A stretch of 55,284 nucleotides of DNA from the NCBI GenBank assembly GCA_902600895.1, contig CACKLF010000008.1, forward strand, positions 1 to 55,284. Reading direction: 5' to 3'. Below the pieces are notes generated by a model, which saw nothing but the letters and a program-made list of their open reading frames with translations, did not search any database and had not been told where the DNA came from. Source of the DNA: an uncultured Alphaproteobacteria bacterium. GTDB lineage: Bacteria > Pseudomonadota > Alphaproteobacteria > Rhodobacterales > Rhodobacteraceae. Shown piece after piece: positions 36,929-47,017 of this stretch (position 1 is the first letter of the stretch; every line of letters starts with the position of its first letter). A program made the position numbers and the translations under genes.

Positions 36929-37471
36929 CTACTCATAAATATAAATAATTGTTCCTAAAGGTACTAGGTCTAAAATTTCCTCAATTTCTCGATCGCTCAC
37001 TGCTATGCATCCTGCCGTCCAGTCTCTAAAAAAATTAAATAACCAGTTTTTTCTTGGTCCTCCATGAATAAAAATTTCCCCACCTGGATCCACTCCTAAT
37101 TTTTTTGCTTTCTTTTTATCTTCAGAGTTGGGATAGCTTATCCCTAGGCTTCTATGATATTTACTATTGAGATTTATACGATTTATGTAATACCTACCTT
37201 CAGGAGTACGACCATCACCCTCTTTAACTTTATGCCCTACAGGGTTAAAACCCAATTTTATCGAATACTCTTTTATTGGATTAGATTGATGAAAAAGAAC
37301 GAGTTTCCGTTTCTTTTTCCAGACTACTATTAGATCAGCTTTAGGTGATGTGTTTTTTGCTTCGATACTTTTAATTTTAGAAAAGTAACTAGCTAACATT
37401 ATTGTAGCCATCCATAGTGATGTGTAACCAAGGAAAGTTCGACGGGCTTTTCTTGGTTTATTCTCAAACAT
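36929..37471 (-). CDS. L,D-transpeptidase family protein (second copy)
   Basis: The protein has one N-terminal hydrophobic segment (LGYTSLWMATIMLASYF) and a YkuD-type domain with YYINRINLNSKYHRSLGISYPN, FIHGGPRKNW and DWTAGCIAVSDREIEEI. The TAGCIAVS variant is normal in this murein transpeptidase subgroup. The reading frame extends upstream to a GTG at 37519, but the ATG at 37471 gives an eight-base overlap with the rlmN stop (ATGTTTGA), typical of translational coupling, and leaves a sensible membrane anchor. It is downstream of rlmN and convergent with the CAP gene. Confidence 0.85.
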   Translation of the reverse strand: MFENKPRKARRTFLGYTSLWMATIMLASYFSKIKSIEAKNTSPKADLIVVWKKKRKLVLFHQSNPIKEYSIKLGFNPVGHKVKEGDGRTPEGRYYINRINLNSKYHRSLGISYPNSEDKKKAKKLGVDPGGEIFIHGGPRKNWLFNFFRDWTAGCIAVSDREIEEILDLVPLGTIIYIYE

Positions 37472-38570
37472 TTCTTTGGCTTTTTTTGATCTTCTTGGAG
37501 TCAGATCTAAGCTGTCCACATGCGGCCAAAATATCTTTACCTCTTGGTGTCCTTACTGGGCTTGAATAACCGGCTGATTTAATTATTTCAGCAAAGCTAT
37601 TTATTCTGTCAAAACCAGATGTTTTGTAGTGGGATCCAGGCCAAGGATTAAATGGAATTAAGTTGATTTTTGATGGTATGCCAGATATTAGCTTTACTAA
37701 TCTCCTAGCATCTTCTTCAGTGTCATTCACATTATCAATCATAACATACTCAAATGTGATTCTTTCAGAATTGCTCAAACCTGGATAACTCCGTAGTGCA
37801 TTGAGAAGGCAATCTATATTCCATTTTTTATTTAAAGGAACTAACTGGTTTCTGACTTCGTCTGTTGTTGCATGAAAGCTTATTGCTAATAAACACCCAA
37901 TTTCTTTTCCTACAAGGCCTATTTTGGGAACTACTCCAGATGTAGAAAGAGTAATCTTTTTTCTTGAAATTGAAATTCCAGTTTCGTCCATTATTATCAT
38001 CAAACCTTTCTTGATTTCATCAAAATTATATAAAGGCTCGCCCATACCCATCAAAACTATATTGGAGATCGATCTACGCTTATTCTTTGATTCTCTAATC
38101 TTTTCCCATTCCTGAAGATCATCTCTCAAGATCATAATTTGTTGAACTATTTCAGGTCCTGAAAGGTTTCTTACCAATCCTTGTGTCCCAGTAAAACAAA
38201 ATGAACAATTCAAAGTGCAACCCACCTGAGAAGAAATACAAAGTGTTCCTCTGTCTTTTTCTGGTATGAAAACAGTTTCAATTAAATTGCCATCATCAAG
38301 AGCTAGTAAATATTTTTTAGTTCCATCTTCACTTATTAGCTTTTTGCGTATTTTTAAACGATTTAAAAGAAAATTGTTGACCAGAATATTTCTGAAATTT
38401 TTTGAAATATTGGTCATTTTGTTGAAATCTGTTTCACCTTTAGTATATATCCAGTCCCACAACTGTGAGACCCGCATCTTTATGACCTGTCCATTTTCAC
38501 AGAATGGTTGGAGCAATTTACTCATAGTCTCTTTATCTAGGCCAACAAGATTAATTTTTTGTATATTCAA
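37464..38570 (-). CDS. rlmN: 23S rRNA (adenine(2503)-C2)-methyltransferase RlmN
   Basis: RlmN is a radical SAM enzyme that methylates C2 of A2503 in 23S rRNA and A37 of some tRNAs. The 368-residue protein has the CxxxCxxC cluster motif in SQVGCTLNCSFCFTGTQG, NIVLMGMGEPLYNFDEI, and the catalytic cysteine in TPRGKDILAACGQL near the C-terminus. The N-terminal region has RVSQLWDWIYTKG. Neighbouring ialB-type and L,D-transpeptidase genes match Rhodobacterales order. Confidence 0.95.
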   Translation of the reverse strand: MNIQKINLVGLDKETMSKLLQPFCENGQVIKMRVSQLWDWIYTKGETDFNKMTNISKNFRNILVNNFLLNRLKIRKKLISEDGTKKYLLALDDGNLIETVFIPEKDRGTLCISSQVGCTLNCSFCFTGTQGLVRNLSGPEIVQQIMILRDDLQEWEKIRESKNKRRSISNIVLMGMGEPLYNFDEIKKGLMIIMDETGISISRKKITLSTSGVVPKIGLVGKEIGCLLAISFHATTDEVRNQLVPLNKKWNIDCLLNALRSYPGLSNSERITFEYVMIDNVNDTEEDARRLVKLISGIPSKINLIPFNPWPGSHYKTSGFDRINSFAEIIKSAGYSSPVRTPRGKDILAACGQLRSDSKKIKKSQRNV

Positions 38571-38647
38571 TTATATTACTCTTTTTTAGTATGAGCTTTG
38601 CTAGATGATGTTAAAAAGCTATTACTTTTTATCTTTTGCTATTTTTG

Positions 38648-39235
38648 TTAATTACAGAGCTTTTTGGTTTCTATGATTGCTGCAGTTAGACCGGTAAGAG
38701 AAAAAGTATCTTTGGTTTTGGTGCCCCTTCTAGAAATTGCTTCAATTATTACCAGATTGCCAGCTTTTAAAGAATCAATGATTTTTTTATCATCTTCTTC
38801 AATATGCCAAGCAAATTCTGCTAGACTTCCTGATGCTTTAGGATCGGGGTATAGGCGAAAAACTTTTCCCCCAACTTTTAATTCAACATGGCCATTTTTT
38901 CTGAGTGGATAACCTGCATCATAAGTTGCATAAGTTGATCCTGCCTCTCCTTTTTCTACGTTAATCAACAATATCCCTCTTTCTCTATTAACATTTGCTA
39001 GTAGCTCACCGTTTCGGTAAGCCTTCATTTCTAATGCCTGGGAAGCTATGTAACAGCGACTTTCGGACTTTTTTGTTACAAACACACACCAGTCTGATGA
39101 ATTAAATGTACAAACATTTTCCTCTGCTAACCCAAAATTAGGTGTTATCAAGATAAATATAGCTACAAAAAGTCTTGTGCACGCATGACCGAATGACACC
39201 TGTACCGGTAGTTTTTCCATAAATTTCCTGCTCAA
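38648..39235 (-). CDS. Invasion-associated locus B (IalB) family protein
   Basis: This 195-residue predicted periplasmic protein has a signal segment (LFVAIFILITPNFGLAE) followed by an IalB domain: DWCVFVTKKSESRCYIASQAL, GILLINVEKGEAGS, YPLRKNGHVELKVGGKVFRLY and IEAISRRGTKTKDTFSLTGLTAAI. The name comes from Bartonella; in free-living relatives the function is unknown, probably periplasmic. It sits upstream of rlmN with a 77-base gap and diverges from leuC. A second ATG five codons in is a possible start. Confidence 0.85.
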   Translation of the reverse strand: MSRKFMEKLPVQVSFGHACTRLFVAIFILITPNFGLAEENVCTFNSSDWCVFVTKKSESRCYIASQALEMKAYRNGELLANVNRERGILLINVEKGEAGSTYATYDAGYPLRKNGHVELKVGGKVFRLYPDPKASGSLAEFAWHIEEDDKKIIDSLKAGNLVIIEAISRRGTKTKDTFSLTGLTAAIIETKKLCN

Positions 39236-39323
39236 CTTTTATATTTTTTTTATTTTATACAAGATTGGGGCAAAATTTTCCAGTCTAATTTTAATGATTA
39301 CTATTATGAATAAGGTCAAAATA

Positions 39324-39350
39324 TTGGAAAATAGAAATTTGTGTTATATT
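39324..39350 (+). promoter_or_regulatory. Weak candidate promoter of the leuCDB operon
   Basis: TTGGAA and TATATT (15-base spacer) lie about 50-75 bases ahead of leuC. The -35 element overlaps the right arm of an inverted repeat ATTTTCCA/TGGAAAAT (39275-39282 and 39325-39332). The spacing is short, so this is only suggestive. The remaining 164-base intergenic region shows no leader peptide with leucine codons that I could see. Confidence 0.3.
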
Positions 39351-39399
39351 TAAATTTGTTTTATTAAGTGTTTAGGAAATCTCGAGCAAGGAAGTAAAA

Positions 39400-40800
39400 A
39401 TGGGAAAACTAAGAACTCTTTACGATAAGATATGGGATGAGCATTTGATTTCGGATCAAGATGGAACATCTCTCATATATATTGACCGGCACCTTGTTCA
39501 TGAGGTCACAAGTCCACAGGCATTCGAGGGCTTAAGGTTGTCAGGAAGACGAGTAAGATGTCCTGAAAAAACTGTAGCGGTTCCTGATCATAATATTCCC
39601 ACTACTGGTGATCGAGAGACAGGAATAAAAAATTTAGAAAGTAAGGTTCAGGTAGATGCTTTAAGAGAGAATGCAAAATATTTTGATATTACATATTATG
39701 ATGTGGATGACGTTAGACAAGGGATCGTTCATATTATTGGTCCTGAACAGGGTTGGACATTACCTGGTATGACAGTTGTTTGCGGAGATAGTCATACAGC
39801 CACTCACGGGGCGTTTGGGTCATTGGCCCATGGTATTGGCACCTCAGAGGTAGAACATGTTTTAGCTACACAGACGTTAATTCAGAAAAAAGCAAAGAAT
39901 ATGAAAGTTAGCGTTTCTGGATCTCTGGGTGATGGAGTTACTGCAAAGGACGTTACCTTATCGATCATTGGTAAAATTGGTACAGCTGGTGGGACTGGGC
40001 ATGTTATTGAATATACAGGGGATGTAATAGACGAGCTGTCCATGGAAGGAAGAATGACCCTGTGCAATATGGCTATTGAAGGTGGTGCGAGAGCCGGTTT
40101 GGTTGCACCTGATCAGAAAACCTATGATTATGTTGAAGGGCGCGCCATGTCTCCCAAAGGTGAAAATTGGGAAAAAGCTCTAAAAGATTGGAAGTTGTTA
40201 TTTTCAGACAATGGATCTCACTTTGACAAAGTTATCAGCCTCGATGGTCATGATATAGCTCCAGTTGTCACTTGGGGTACAAGCCCAGAAGATGTTTTGC
40301 CTATTGATAGTGTTGTTCCAGACCCGCATGAATTTAATGGGGGAAAGATAGAGGCTGCAAAACGGTCTTTGAAATATATGGGTCTTAGTCCAGGGCAAAG
40401 ACTACAAGATATACCAATAGACACTGTTTTTATTGGTTCTTGTACAAACGGGCGAATAGAAGACTTGAGAGAGGTAGCAAAAGTCATGAAAGGGAGAAAG
40501 GTAAAGGATGGTATCAGAGCAATGATCGTTCCGGGATCAGGTTTAGTAAAGGTTCAGGCTGAAAAGGAAGGTATAGCAGCACAATTGAAAGAGGCAGGCT
40601 TTGAATGGAGATTTGCAGGCTGTTCGATGTGCTTAGCAATGAACCCTGATCAGCTCACTGCAGGAGAGCGATGTGCAGCAACGTCAAATCGCAATTTTGA
40701 AGGCAGGCAAGGTCGAGGAGGAAGGACTCACCTCATGAGTCCAGCCATGGCAGCAGCAGCAGCTGTTACCGGTAGGTTGTTTGATGTAAGAAATTTGTAA
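39400..40800 (+). CDS. leuC: 3-isopropylmalate dehydratase large subunit LeuC
   Basis: LeuC is the 4Fe-4S large subunit of isopropylmalate isomerase in leucine synthesis. The 466 residues are full length. Motifs include [11 protein letters not shown] at the start, [33 protein letters not shown], and the cluster ligands in [17 protein letters not shown] (Cys near residue 347) and [13 protein letters not shown] (two Cys near 407-410). An AAGGAAG ribosome binding site lies eight bases before the ATG. It heads the operon leuC-leuD-leuB-GNAT. Confidence 0.97.
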   Translation: MGKLRTLYDKIWDEHLISDQDGTSLIYIDRHLVHEVTSPQAFEGLRLSGRRVRCPEKTVAVPDHNIPTTGDRETGIKNLESKVQVDALRENAKYFDITYYDVDDVRQGIVHIIGPEQGWTLPGMTVVCGDSHTATHGAFGSLAHGIGTSEVEHVLATQTLIQKKAKNMKVSVSGSLGDGVTAKDVTLSIIGKIGTAGGTGHVIEYTGDVIDELSMEGRMTLCNMAIEGGARAGLVAPDQKTYDYVEGRAMSPKGENWEKALKDWKLLFSDNGSHFDKVISLDGHDIAPVVTWGTSPEDVLPIDSVVPDPHEFNGGKIEAAKRSLKYMGLSPGQRLQDIPIDTVFIGSCTNGRIEDLREVAKVMKGRKVKDGIRAMIVPGSGLVKVQAEKEGIAAQLKEAGFEWRFAGCSMCLAMNPDQLTAGERCAATSNRNFEGRQGRGGRTHLMSPAMAAAAAVTGRLFDVRNL

Positions 40801-40816
40801 TTTTGGGAAATTAGTA

Positions 40817-41422
40817 ATGGAAAAATTTTCGACACTAGAGGGTATAGCAGCGCCACTTCCGTTAATAAATATAGATACAGATATGATAATTCCCAAGCAG
40901 TTTTTGAAGACGATAAAAAGATCTGGTTTAGGAAAGAATCTATTTGATGAAATGAGATTCAACCAGGATGGATCAGAAGTTCCCTCATTCGTTTTAAATA
41001 AAAAACCATACAGGCAAAGTAAGATTATTGTTGCCGGTGATAATTTTGGTTGTGGGTCATCTAGGGAACACGCCCCTTGGGCATTACTGGATTTTGGAAT
41101 AAAGGTTGTTATATCTACAAGTTTCGCCGATATTTTTTATAATAATTGCTTTAAAAACGGTATATTACCCATCATTGTTCCAACTGAAGATAGGGATAAT
41201 TTATTAGACGATGCTGAAAAAGGATCTAATGCGCGGCTAACAGTAAATCTTGAAATGCAAGAAATCAGGCGCCCTGATGGTTCAGTAGTGTCATTTGATA
41301 TTGATCCTTTCAAAAAGCAGTGTTTGCTAGACGGGCTTGATGATATAGCGCTGTCACTAGAAAAGGAAAAATCAATAGCTGAGTTTGAGGAGAGGCAAAA
41401 GTCTTGCAGACCATGGGTATAG
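40817..41422 (+). CDS. leuD: 3-isopropylmalate dehydratase small subunit LeuD
   Basis: LeuD is the small subunit that completes isopropylmalate isomerase. The 201-residue protein has [21 protein letters not shown], the substrate-binding [24 protein letters not shown] and the segment [12 protein letters not shown]. It follows leuC by 16 bases and precedes leuB by seven. Confidence 0.96.
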   Translation: MEKFSTLEGIAAPLPLINIDTDMIIPKQFLKTIKRSGLGKNLFDEMRFNQDGSEVPSFVLNKKPYRQSKIIVAGDNFGCGSSREHAPWALLDFGIKVVISTSFADIFYNNCFKNGILPIIVPTEDRDNLLDDAEKGSNARLTVNLEMQEIRRPDGSVVSFDIDPFKKQCLLDGLDDIALSLEKEKSIAEFEERQKSCRPWV

Positions 41423-41429
41423 ATAGAAT

Positions 41430-42536
41430 ATGAAACGAAATTTATTAATATTGCCAGGAGATGGCATTGGACCTGAAGTAATGGAGCAAGTCGTCAGGAT
41501 AGTTGATTGGTTCAATAATAAAAAAGGATTCGACTTTCAAGTTGAGCAAGATCTAGTTGGCGGGGCAGCGTATGATAGTAATGGTGTGCCGTTGAGTGAC
41601 GAGACATTAGAGAAGGCAAAAAGGACCGATGCAGTTTTGCTAGGAGCAGTAGGGGGACCATTATACGACCAGCTTGATTTTTCTTTAAAACCAGAGCGTG
41701 GTCTACTTAAATTACGTAAGGAGTTGGATTTATTTGCCAATCTGAGGCCCGCACAATGTTTTGATGCTTTAACCCATTTTTCTTCTCTTAGACCAGAAAT
41801 AATTTCTGGATTAGATATTATGATTGTTCGTGAGGCAACGTCTGGCATTTATTTTGGTGAGCCAAGGGGTATTATTGAAAGTGATTCTGGAGGTAGAGTT
41901 GGTATAAATACCAACCGATACACCACTGAGGAGATTAGAAGAGTTGCGAGATCTGCGTTTGAGTTGGCTAGACGAAGATACAATAAGGTTTGTTCCATGG
42001 AAAAAGCTAATGTTATGGAAAGTGGAGTGCTATGGAGAGAGGAGGTTACAAATCTTCATAAGGAGGAGTATCCGGACGTGGAGTTAAGTCATATGTATGC
42101 TGATGCGGGCGCTATGGAATTAGTAAGATTTCCAAAGCAATTTGATGTTATAGTCACAGATAATTTATTTGGAGATCTATTATCTGATTGTGCAGCTATG
42201 TTGACAGGAAGCCTTGGTATGCTTCCTTCTGCTACATTAGGTAAAATTAAAAAATCTGGTCTTCCCTACGCTATGTATGAGCCGGTTCATGGGTCTGCTC
42301 CCGATATTGCAGGTAAAGGTATTGCCAATCCCATAGCATGCATTTTGAGTTTTGCTATGGCACTTAGGTATTCGTTTGACTTGGGTAATGAAGCTGAAAT
42401 CCTTGAAACTGCTATTGAAAGTGTTTTGGCTGATGGTGTCAGGACTGCTGATCTTATGCAAGAAAAAAACAAAGCACCTGCAACCACAAACGAGATGGGA
42501 AACTGTATTATATCAAAGTTAAATGAAACTCTCTGA
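41430..42536 (+). CDS. leuB: 3-isopropylmalate dehydrogenase LeuB
   Basis: LeuB oxidises and decarboxylates 3-isopropylmalate with NAD. The 368-residue protein has [55 protein letters not shown], the Tyr active-site region IYFGEPRGI, and the metal/NAD segment [27 protein letters not shown] with [15 protein letters not shown]. It ends the leucine genes in the window; leuA is elsewhere. A GNAT gene follows after six bases. Confidence 0.97.
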   Translation: MKRNLLILPGDGIGPEVMEQVVRIVDWFNNKKGFDFQVEQDLVGGAAYDSNGVPLSDETLEKAKRTDAVLLGAVGGPLYDQLDFSLKPERGLLKLRKELDLFANLRPAQCFDALTHFSSLRPEIISGLDIMIVREATSGIYFGEPRGIIESDSGGRVGINTNRYTTEEIRRVARSAFELARRRYNKVCSMEKANVMESGVLWREEVTNLHKEEYPDVELSHMYADAGAMELVRFPKQFDVIVTDNLFGDLLSDCAAMLTGSLGMLPSATLGKIKKSGLPYAMYEPVHGSAPDIAGKGIANPIACILSFAMALRYSFDLGNEAEILETAIESVLADGVRTADLMQEKNKAPATTNEMGNCIISKLNETL

Positions 42537-42542
42537 AATTTC

Positions 42543-43133
42543 GTGAAATCAGATATTTTTGTAACAATCGGACTGAACAGTGATGAAACGAATAATGCGG
42601 CTGAAATCTATTGGCAAGCATTTGGAGAGAAGCTGAATTTTTTTTTAGGTCCGAAGCAAAAAGGTGAAGCATATATTTCGAAAATTTTAAATAATAAAAA
42701 TATATTTGTGGCTAGGGATAAGAAAAACAACATAATTGGATTAAGTGGATTTCGTAATAAACATGGAGGGGTAATAGGAGGTTCTTATACTGATTTGGTA
42801 GTCGTCTATGGCCATTTTGGTGCGCTTTGGAGGTTTCAGTTTATGAAGCTATTGGCTAGAGAAGATAACTGTGATGTTTTGCATTTGGATGCAATTTGCG
42901 TCAAGGTAGAGAAGCGTGGTAGAGGAGTGGGAAGAAAGCTTATTTGTTTTGCACAAAAATTTACCATAGATAAATCTTTAAAAGGAATTGAATTAGATGT
43001 TATTAGCAGCAATGCCAATGCAATACAGTTTTATAAAAAATTAAATTTTTACGAAATTTCTGAAGAAAAATCTGGGTTTTTAGGGTTTTTTTTTGGTTAT
43101 AAAAGTATCATTAGAATGAGGCTAGATCTGTAA
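42543..43133 (+). CDS. GNAT family N-acetyltransferase
   Basis: The 196-residue protein has the GNAT fold with acetyl-CoA motif A in LHLDAICVKVEKRGRGVGRKLI (R-x-x-G-x-G at RGRGVG) and motif B NANAIQFYKKLNFYE. The start is GTG, six bases after leuB, so it should be cotranscribed with the leu operon. The acceptor is unknown; a link with leucine or another envelope or amino-acid function is not shown by the sequence. It converges on the receptor gene. Confidence 0.8.
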   Translation: MKSDIFVTIGLNSDETNNAAEIYWQAFGEKLNFFLGPKQKGEAYISKILNNKNIFVARDKKNNIIGLSGFRNKHGGVIGGSYTDLVVVYGHFGALWRFQFMKLLAREDNCDVLHLDAICVKVEKRGRGVGRKLICFAQKFTIDKSLKGIELDVISSNANAIQFYKKLNFYEISEEKSGFLGFFFGYKSIIRMRLDL

Positions 43134-43149
43134 ATGTTTTATTCGGGAA

Positions 43150-45435
43150 CTACTTCAATTTGAAGCTGTTGATTTTATCTTTTGTGCTGCCGGCAATCCT
43201 TGACAGCTCAAGCATTGACGCAGTTATTTCTTCAGATGAAACAGCATTTGCTTCTCCAATTCTCTCTAGATTATCAGCAGATTTTGTGACTTCTTGTAAT
43301 ACTTTACTTTGTTCACTAGTTTGCTTTGTTATATCTGCCATCATTGTCTCGATTTTTATAATTGTTTCCCCTATGTTTTTCATTTCCTCTTGTAGTTCAT
43401 TCATTCTATTAACACCATCATCTGCTTTTTCTTGGGCCTCTGAAGTAAGAGTACTAATATCCTTTACGGATGCAGATGATTTGTCGGCCAGTTTGCCAAC
43501 TTCAGTTGCAACTACTGAAAATCCCCTACCAGCTTCTCCTGCGCGTGAAGCCTCAATGGAAGCATTAAGTGCTAGCATAGTAGTTTGTTGGGCAATATCT
43601 TCAATTAACAATGATATATCTCCAATCCGGGAGCTGTTTTGAAGTATTTCATTAACCACACCAACCATATTTTGAGCCTCCTCAGAACCTTTGGAAGCAA
43701 GGTTTGAAGCATTTTCAGCCGCATTGCTAGTTGTTCGTGCGCTGTGATCGACTGCGGATGCAATGTTTCCAGACTCTTTAACCTTTGCTTGTATGTCTTG
43801 CGTGGCAGTGACCTGAGCTCTTGCTCCATCAGATACTTGTCCAACAGCTTCACCTGCTTGAGATGCTGCAGAGGCTATTTGCTGCACATCATCTAAAATC
43901 TCTTGTAGTGCTAATGAAAGTTTCTCTAAGGATGTTCCAATATGAGATGCGCATCTTCCAATGTCTCCCAAATAACCATCAGGTAGCCTAGCCGTAAGAT
44001 TTCCACTAGAAACACTCGTAAACAATTCTTGAATATCTTTGAAAGCTTTCTCAGTTTTTTCTAGCATATTATTCATGGAAAGGCCTGCAGCACTGATTTC
44101 ATCATTCCCACGAGGCTTTAATCTAATGGAAAAGTCACCACTTTTAGCTACACTTCGAGTTATTCGCGTGAACTCATTTATAGGAAATATAATTGTTCGT
44201 CGTGCTACTAAGTAACCAATTAAGAGAGCGATCAATATGCCAGCTCCTGATAACCCCCAAGTTATTGCAATGCGTTCTTCAGTAAGAGCTGTATTATTTG
44301 ACGTTTTTTCGTCTATTCCTCTTTCAAGTTGGGCCAACAAGCGATTTATGTTACCTGAAACATTTCTAAATTCTGAAAAGACCATAGTTTTTTGGAGTTT
44401 AAGTTTTCTAAGTCTAGCACCGTCATCAACCAGAGCTTTTTCAAAACTACCAAACTTTTTTTCATATTGTTTCATTGAAGTTTCAATTGAAACTGCAAAA
44501 AATCCGTCAATGTAAGGCTGAAAAACCTTTCCAACGGCGGAGTTAGAATCGTATTTTTCTGTAAAATCAGTTTCGGCTGATGAAAGTTGATACATATATG
44601 TTTTTGTCAATTTAAGGGTATCTTTTATTTCTGCAATAATGTTGCTTTGTTCCTTAACTTTTTCATTAGAGTCCAAATAGCTTCCAAAATAACTTTCTAA
44701 TTTTGTTTGAAGTGCTTTTAACTCTTTTAACCGATTACCGATTTCAATTAATGACATTTGGAACCTGATAGGAGCATTATCGAAAACATCGGCTTCCTCC
44801 TTAGTAACTATTGGACCTCTTTTCAGGAATATACCATCTTTAAATACTTGATTTGCTTGCCTTATCCCTTCGTCTGCGAGGTCTACAGATGTCTGAATAG
44901 ACAGTGCTAAATCATCTATCAGCATAGAATTATTTATAGTGGAAGATGTTGTATTAAATTTTATTTCATCAGTTTTATCTGATAGAGAATCGATGCTGCT
45001 GTATAAATTTTTTAATACCAAAAATAGTTCAGCTTTTTTGCTCAACTCTTCATTACTTTCAGACAGTCTTGGCTTATCAGACTCTGTATCATCTCCATCT
45101 GTTTCTGCCAAGTTTTCGCTTGGTGCGTATACCATCATTGCTTTGCTAATTGCATTAGCAAATAATATTTTCTCTTCTTCAGTTTTTTCAAAAAAAGTGT
45201 AACCACCATCGGCAGCACTGTTTGCAGACGAAATACCCTCACTCACTAGTGACTTCCAAGAGTCAAGAGCATTATTTGCAATTCGTAATTCAGAAATCAC
45301 AGAGACATCTTCAGCTATAATTTCACGATAACTCTCTGAAATCTCTCTAAGGGTAAGGGCCGTACCATATGAAATTGCAACTGCGACAAGGGTTAGTGGA
45401 ATAAGATCTAGAAGGGACTTATATATTACTCTCAT
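43150..45435 (-). CDS. Methyl-accepting chemotaxis receptor
   Basis: This 761-residue transducer has an N-terminal transmembrane helix ([19 protein letters not shown]), a large helical periplasmic region of about 370 residues, a second membrane helix ([18 protein letters not shown], near residue 400), a HAMP domain and probably a second HAMP-like segment ([17 protein letters not shown]), then a cytoplasmic signalling bundle with the conserved tip [38 protein letters not shown]. The C-terminus ends SFKLK, without a CheR-tethering pentapeptide. The ligand is unknown. It lies 76 bases past the end of the chemosensory operon on the same strand. Confidence 0.9.
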   Translation of the reverse strand: MRVIYKSLLDLIPLTLVAVAISYGTALTLREISESYREIIAEDVSVISELRIANNALDSWKSLVSEGISSANSAADGGYTFFEKTEEEKILFANAISKAMMVYAPSENLAETDGDDTESDKPRLSESNEELSKKAELFLVLKNLYSSIDSLSDKTDEIKFNTTSSTINNSMLIDDLALSIQTSVDLADEGIRQANQVFKDGIFLKRGPIVTKEEADVFDNAPIRFQMSLIEIGNRLKELKALQTKLESYFGSYLDSNEKVKEQSNIIAEIKDTLKLTKTYMYQLSSAETDFTEKYDSNSAVGKVFQPYIDGFFAVSIETSMKQYEKKFGSFEKALVDDGARLRKLKLQKTMVFSEFRNVSGNINRLLAQLERGIDEKTSNNTALTEERIAITWGLSGAGILIALLIGYLVARRTIIFPINEFTRITRSVAKSGDFSIRLKPRGNDEISAAGLSMNNMLEKTEKAFKDIQELFTSVSSGNLTARLPDGYLGDIGRCASHIGTSLEKLSLALQEILDDVQQIASAASQAGEAVGQVSDGARAQVTATQDIQAKVKESGNIASAVDHSARTTSNAAENASNLASKGSEEAQNMVGVVNEILQNSSRIGDISLLIEDIAQQTTMLALNASIEASRAGEAGRGFSVVATEVGKLADKSSASVKDISTLTSEAQEKADDGVNRMNELQEEMKNIGETIIKIETMMADITKQTSEQSKVLQEVTKSADNLERIGEANAVSSEEITASMLELSRIAGSTKDKINSFKLK

Positions 45436-45511
45436 TTTTCATCACCAGTGAGATTAAAGATAATTGACGTATAATGAGACTAGAAGAAATAAGAAAAAAT
45501 TAAAAGAACTA

Positions 45512-47017
45512 TTAATAGGTTTCTTTTTTGAACTCTTCCCGAAGATTTGTTTTTAAAATTTTTCCATAATTATTTTTTGGTAAGTGATTTTTAAAAAAAT
45601 ATGCCTTTGGTCTTTTAAATCTGGCAAGATTTTGAAGGCACAATTTATCTAGTTCTCTTTCAATGGAGGAATTTTCCTTATTAAGAACAACTACAGCAAC
45701 AATTAGTTCTCCCCATTCTTTATCCCACAACCCAACCACAGCTACTTCATTTACATCTTGATGAAGTAGAAGTATGTCTTCAACCTCTCGTGGGTATACG
45801 TTCATTCCACCACTTATAATCATGTCTTTGGACCTGTCTTTTATTGTCAAAATCCCATTTTTATCTATTGAACCTAGGTCCCCAGTTAATAGCCATCCAT
45901 CCCTTAAAGTCTCCTTTGTTGCGTTATTATTTTTGTAATATCCTTTCATAACACAATCAGATTTTGTAACAATTTCACCAACTTCTCCAATAGATAACTG
46001 TTGCCAGTTAGAGCCTACAATAGCTATGCTACAACCTGTTCGTGCTACTCCCGCAGATGTTAAAAGGCTATCATAATATGGTTTTTTAGTATCTAAATAC
46101 ATTTTCTTGGTTATATTAGTTATTGTCATTGGTGCTTCACCCTGTCCATATAGTTGGTATAAACTACCACCAAATACTTCTAGTGCTTTTCTTGTATCAG
46201 TTAAATACATGGGTGCACCACCAAATTCTAGGGTTTTCAGCCCACTTAAGTCACTTGAAGCTGAGGGGTGGGATGAAAGTCGCTTTACCATGGAAGGGGC
46301 AGCAAAAAAGGAAGTGTTTATTCGGGACTTAATTTGTTGAAATATTTCATCAGGTTCAAAATTTGATTGGCATATGAAGTTTTTTGCACCCTTCATTACA
46401 AACGGAAGTGAGTAAATTCCAGAACCATGTGTCATTGGAGCTGCATGAAGCCTCGTATCTATTTCGCTAACCATACCAACATCGGCAAAATATGCTAAGC
46501 TCATTATGAAAAGATTTCTATGCGTTAGTTCTGCGCCTTTTGGCTTTCCAGTTGTACCTGATGTATAAAAGATCCATGCTGAGTCAGATAGATCGGTATC
46601 AATTTTATAGGAATTTCCATATTCAGTGAGTTTTCTAAACTCTTTTGAAAAATTAACAATTACTGGACAGTCTGAGTCTATATCGGAAGCTTTGTCCTTC
46701 GAACAAAAAATGAGCTTGGTGTCTGAGTTGGTGAATATCCATGATAATTCTTTTTTATGCAACTTTGCATTTATTGGAACTGCTACTAAACCTGCCTTCC
46801 ATATTCCGAATAGTATTGGCAGGAAGATATAAGTATTTTCCATGACTAAGGCAACTTTGTCACCTTTTTCAAGTTTAAATCTTCCTGTAAGTGCAGAACC
46901 AATGTTTTTTGCTAGTTTAACGAACTGAGAATATGAGAGTGTGCCATTTTCCCATTCGATAGCCTTTAACGAAGGTTGGATTTTTGCCCTGTTTTCTAAT
47001 TGCGTATACAGATTCAT
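45512..47017 (-). CDS. Acyl-CoA synthetase (AMP-binding enzyme)
   Basis: This 501-residue class I adenylate-forming enzyme activates an acid as an acyl-AMP and transfers it to CoA. Motifs are the P-loop WIFYTSGTTGKPKGAELTHRNL (near residue 150), LYQLYGQGEAPMT, GWLLTGDLGSIDKNGILTIKDRSKDMIISGGMNVYPREVEDIL and the C-terminal catalytic lysine in PKNNYGKILKTNLRE. The substrate cannot be told. It begins directly after the cheR stop (TAA then ATG), so it is the last gene of the chemosensory transcript, an unusual partner for Che genes. Confidence 0.85.
   Translation of the reverse strand: MNLYTQLENRAKIQPSLKAIEWENGTLSYSQFVKLAKNIGSALTGRFKLEKGDKVALVMENTYIFLPILFGIWKAGLVAVPINAKLHKKELSWIFTNSDTKLIFCSKDKASDIDSDCPVIVNFSKEFRKLTEYGNSYKIDTDLSDSAWIFYTSGTTGKPKGAELTHRNLFIMSLAYFADVGMVSEIDTRLHAAPMTHGSGIYSLPFVMKGAKNFICQSNFEPDEIFQQIKSRINTSFFAAPSMVKRLSSHPSASSDLSGLKTLEFGGAPMYLTDTRKALEVFGGSLYQLYGQGEAPMTITNITKKMYLDTKKPYYDSLLTSAGVARTGCSIAIVGSNWQQLSIGEVGEIVTKSDCVMKGYYKNNNATKETLRDGWLLTGDLGSIDKNGILTIKDRSKDMIISGGMNVYPREVEDILLLHQDVNEVAVVGLWDKEWGELIVAVVVLNKENSSIERELDKLCLQNLARFKRPKAYFFKNHLPKNNYGKILKTNLREEFKKETY

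Noticed and set aside
39236-39399. Leucine attenuator leader before leuC
   Set aside because: No short frame with consecutive leucine codons and no terminator/antiterminator hairpin pair was visible.
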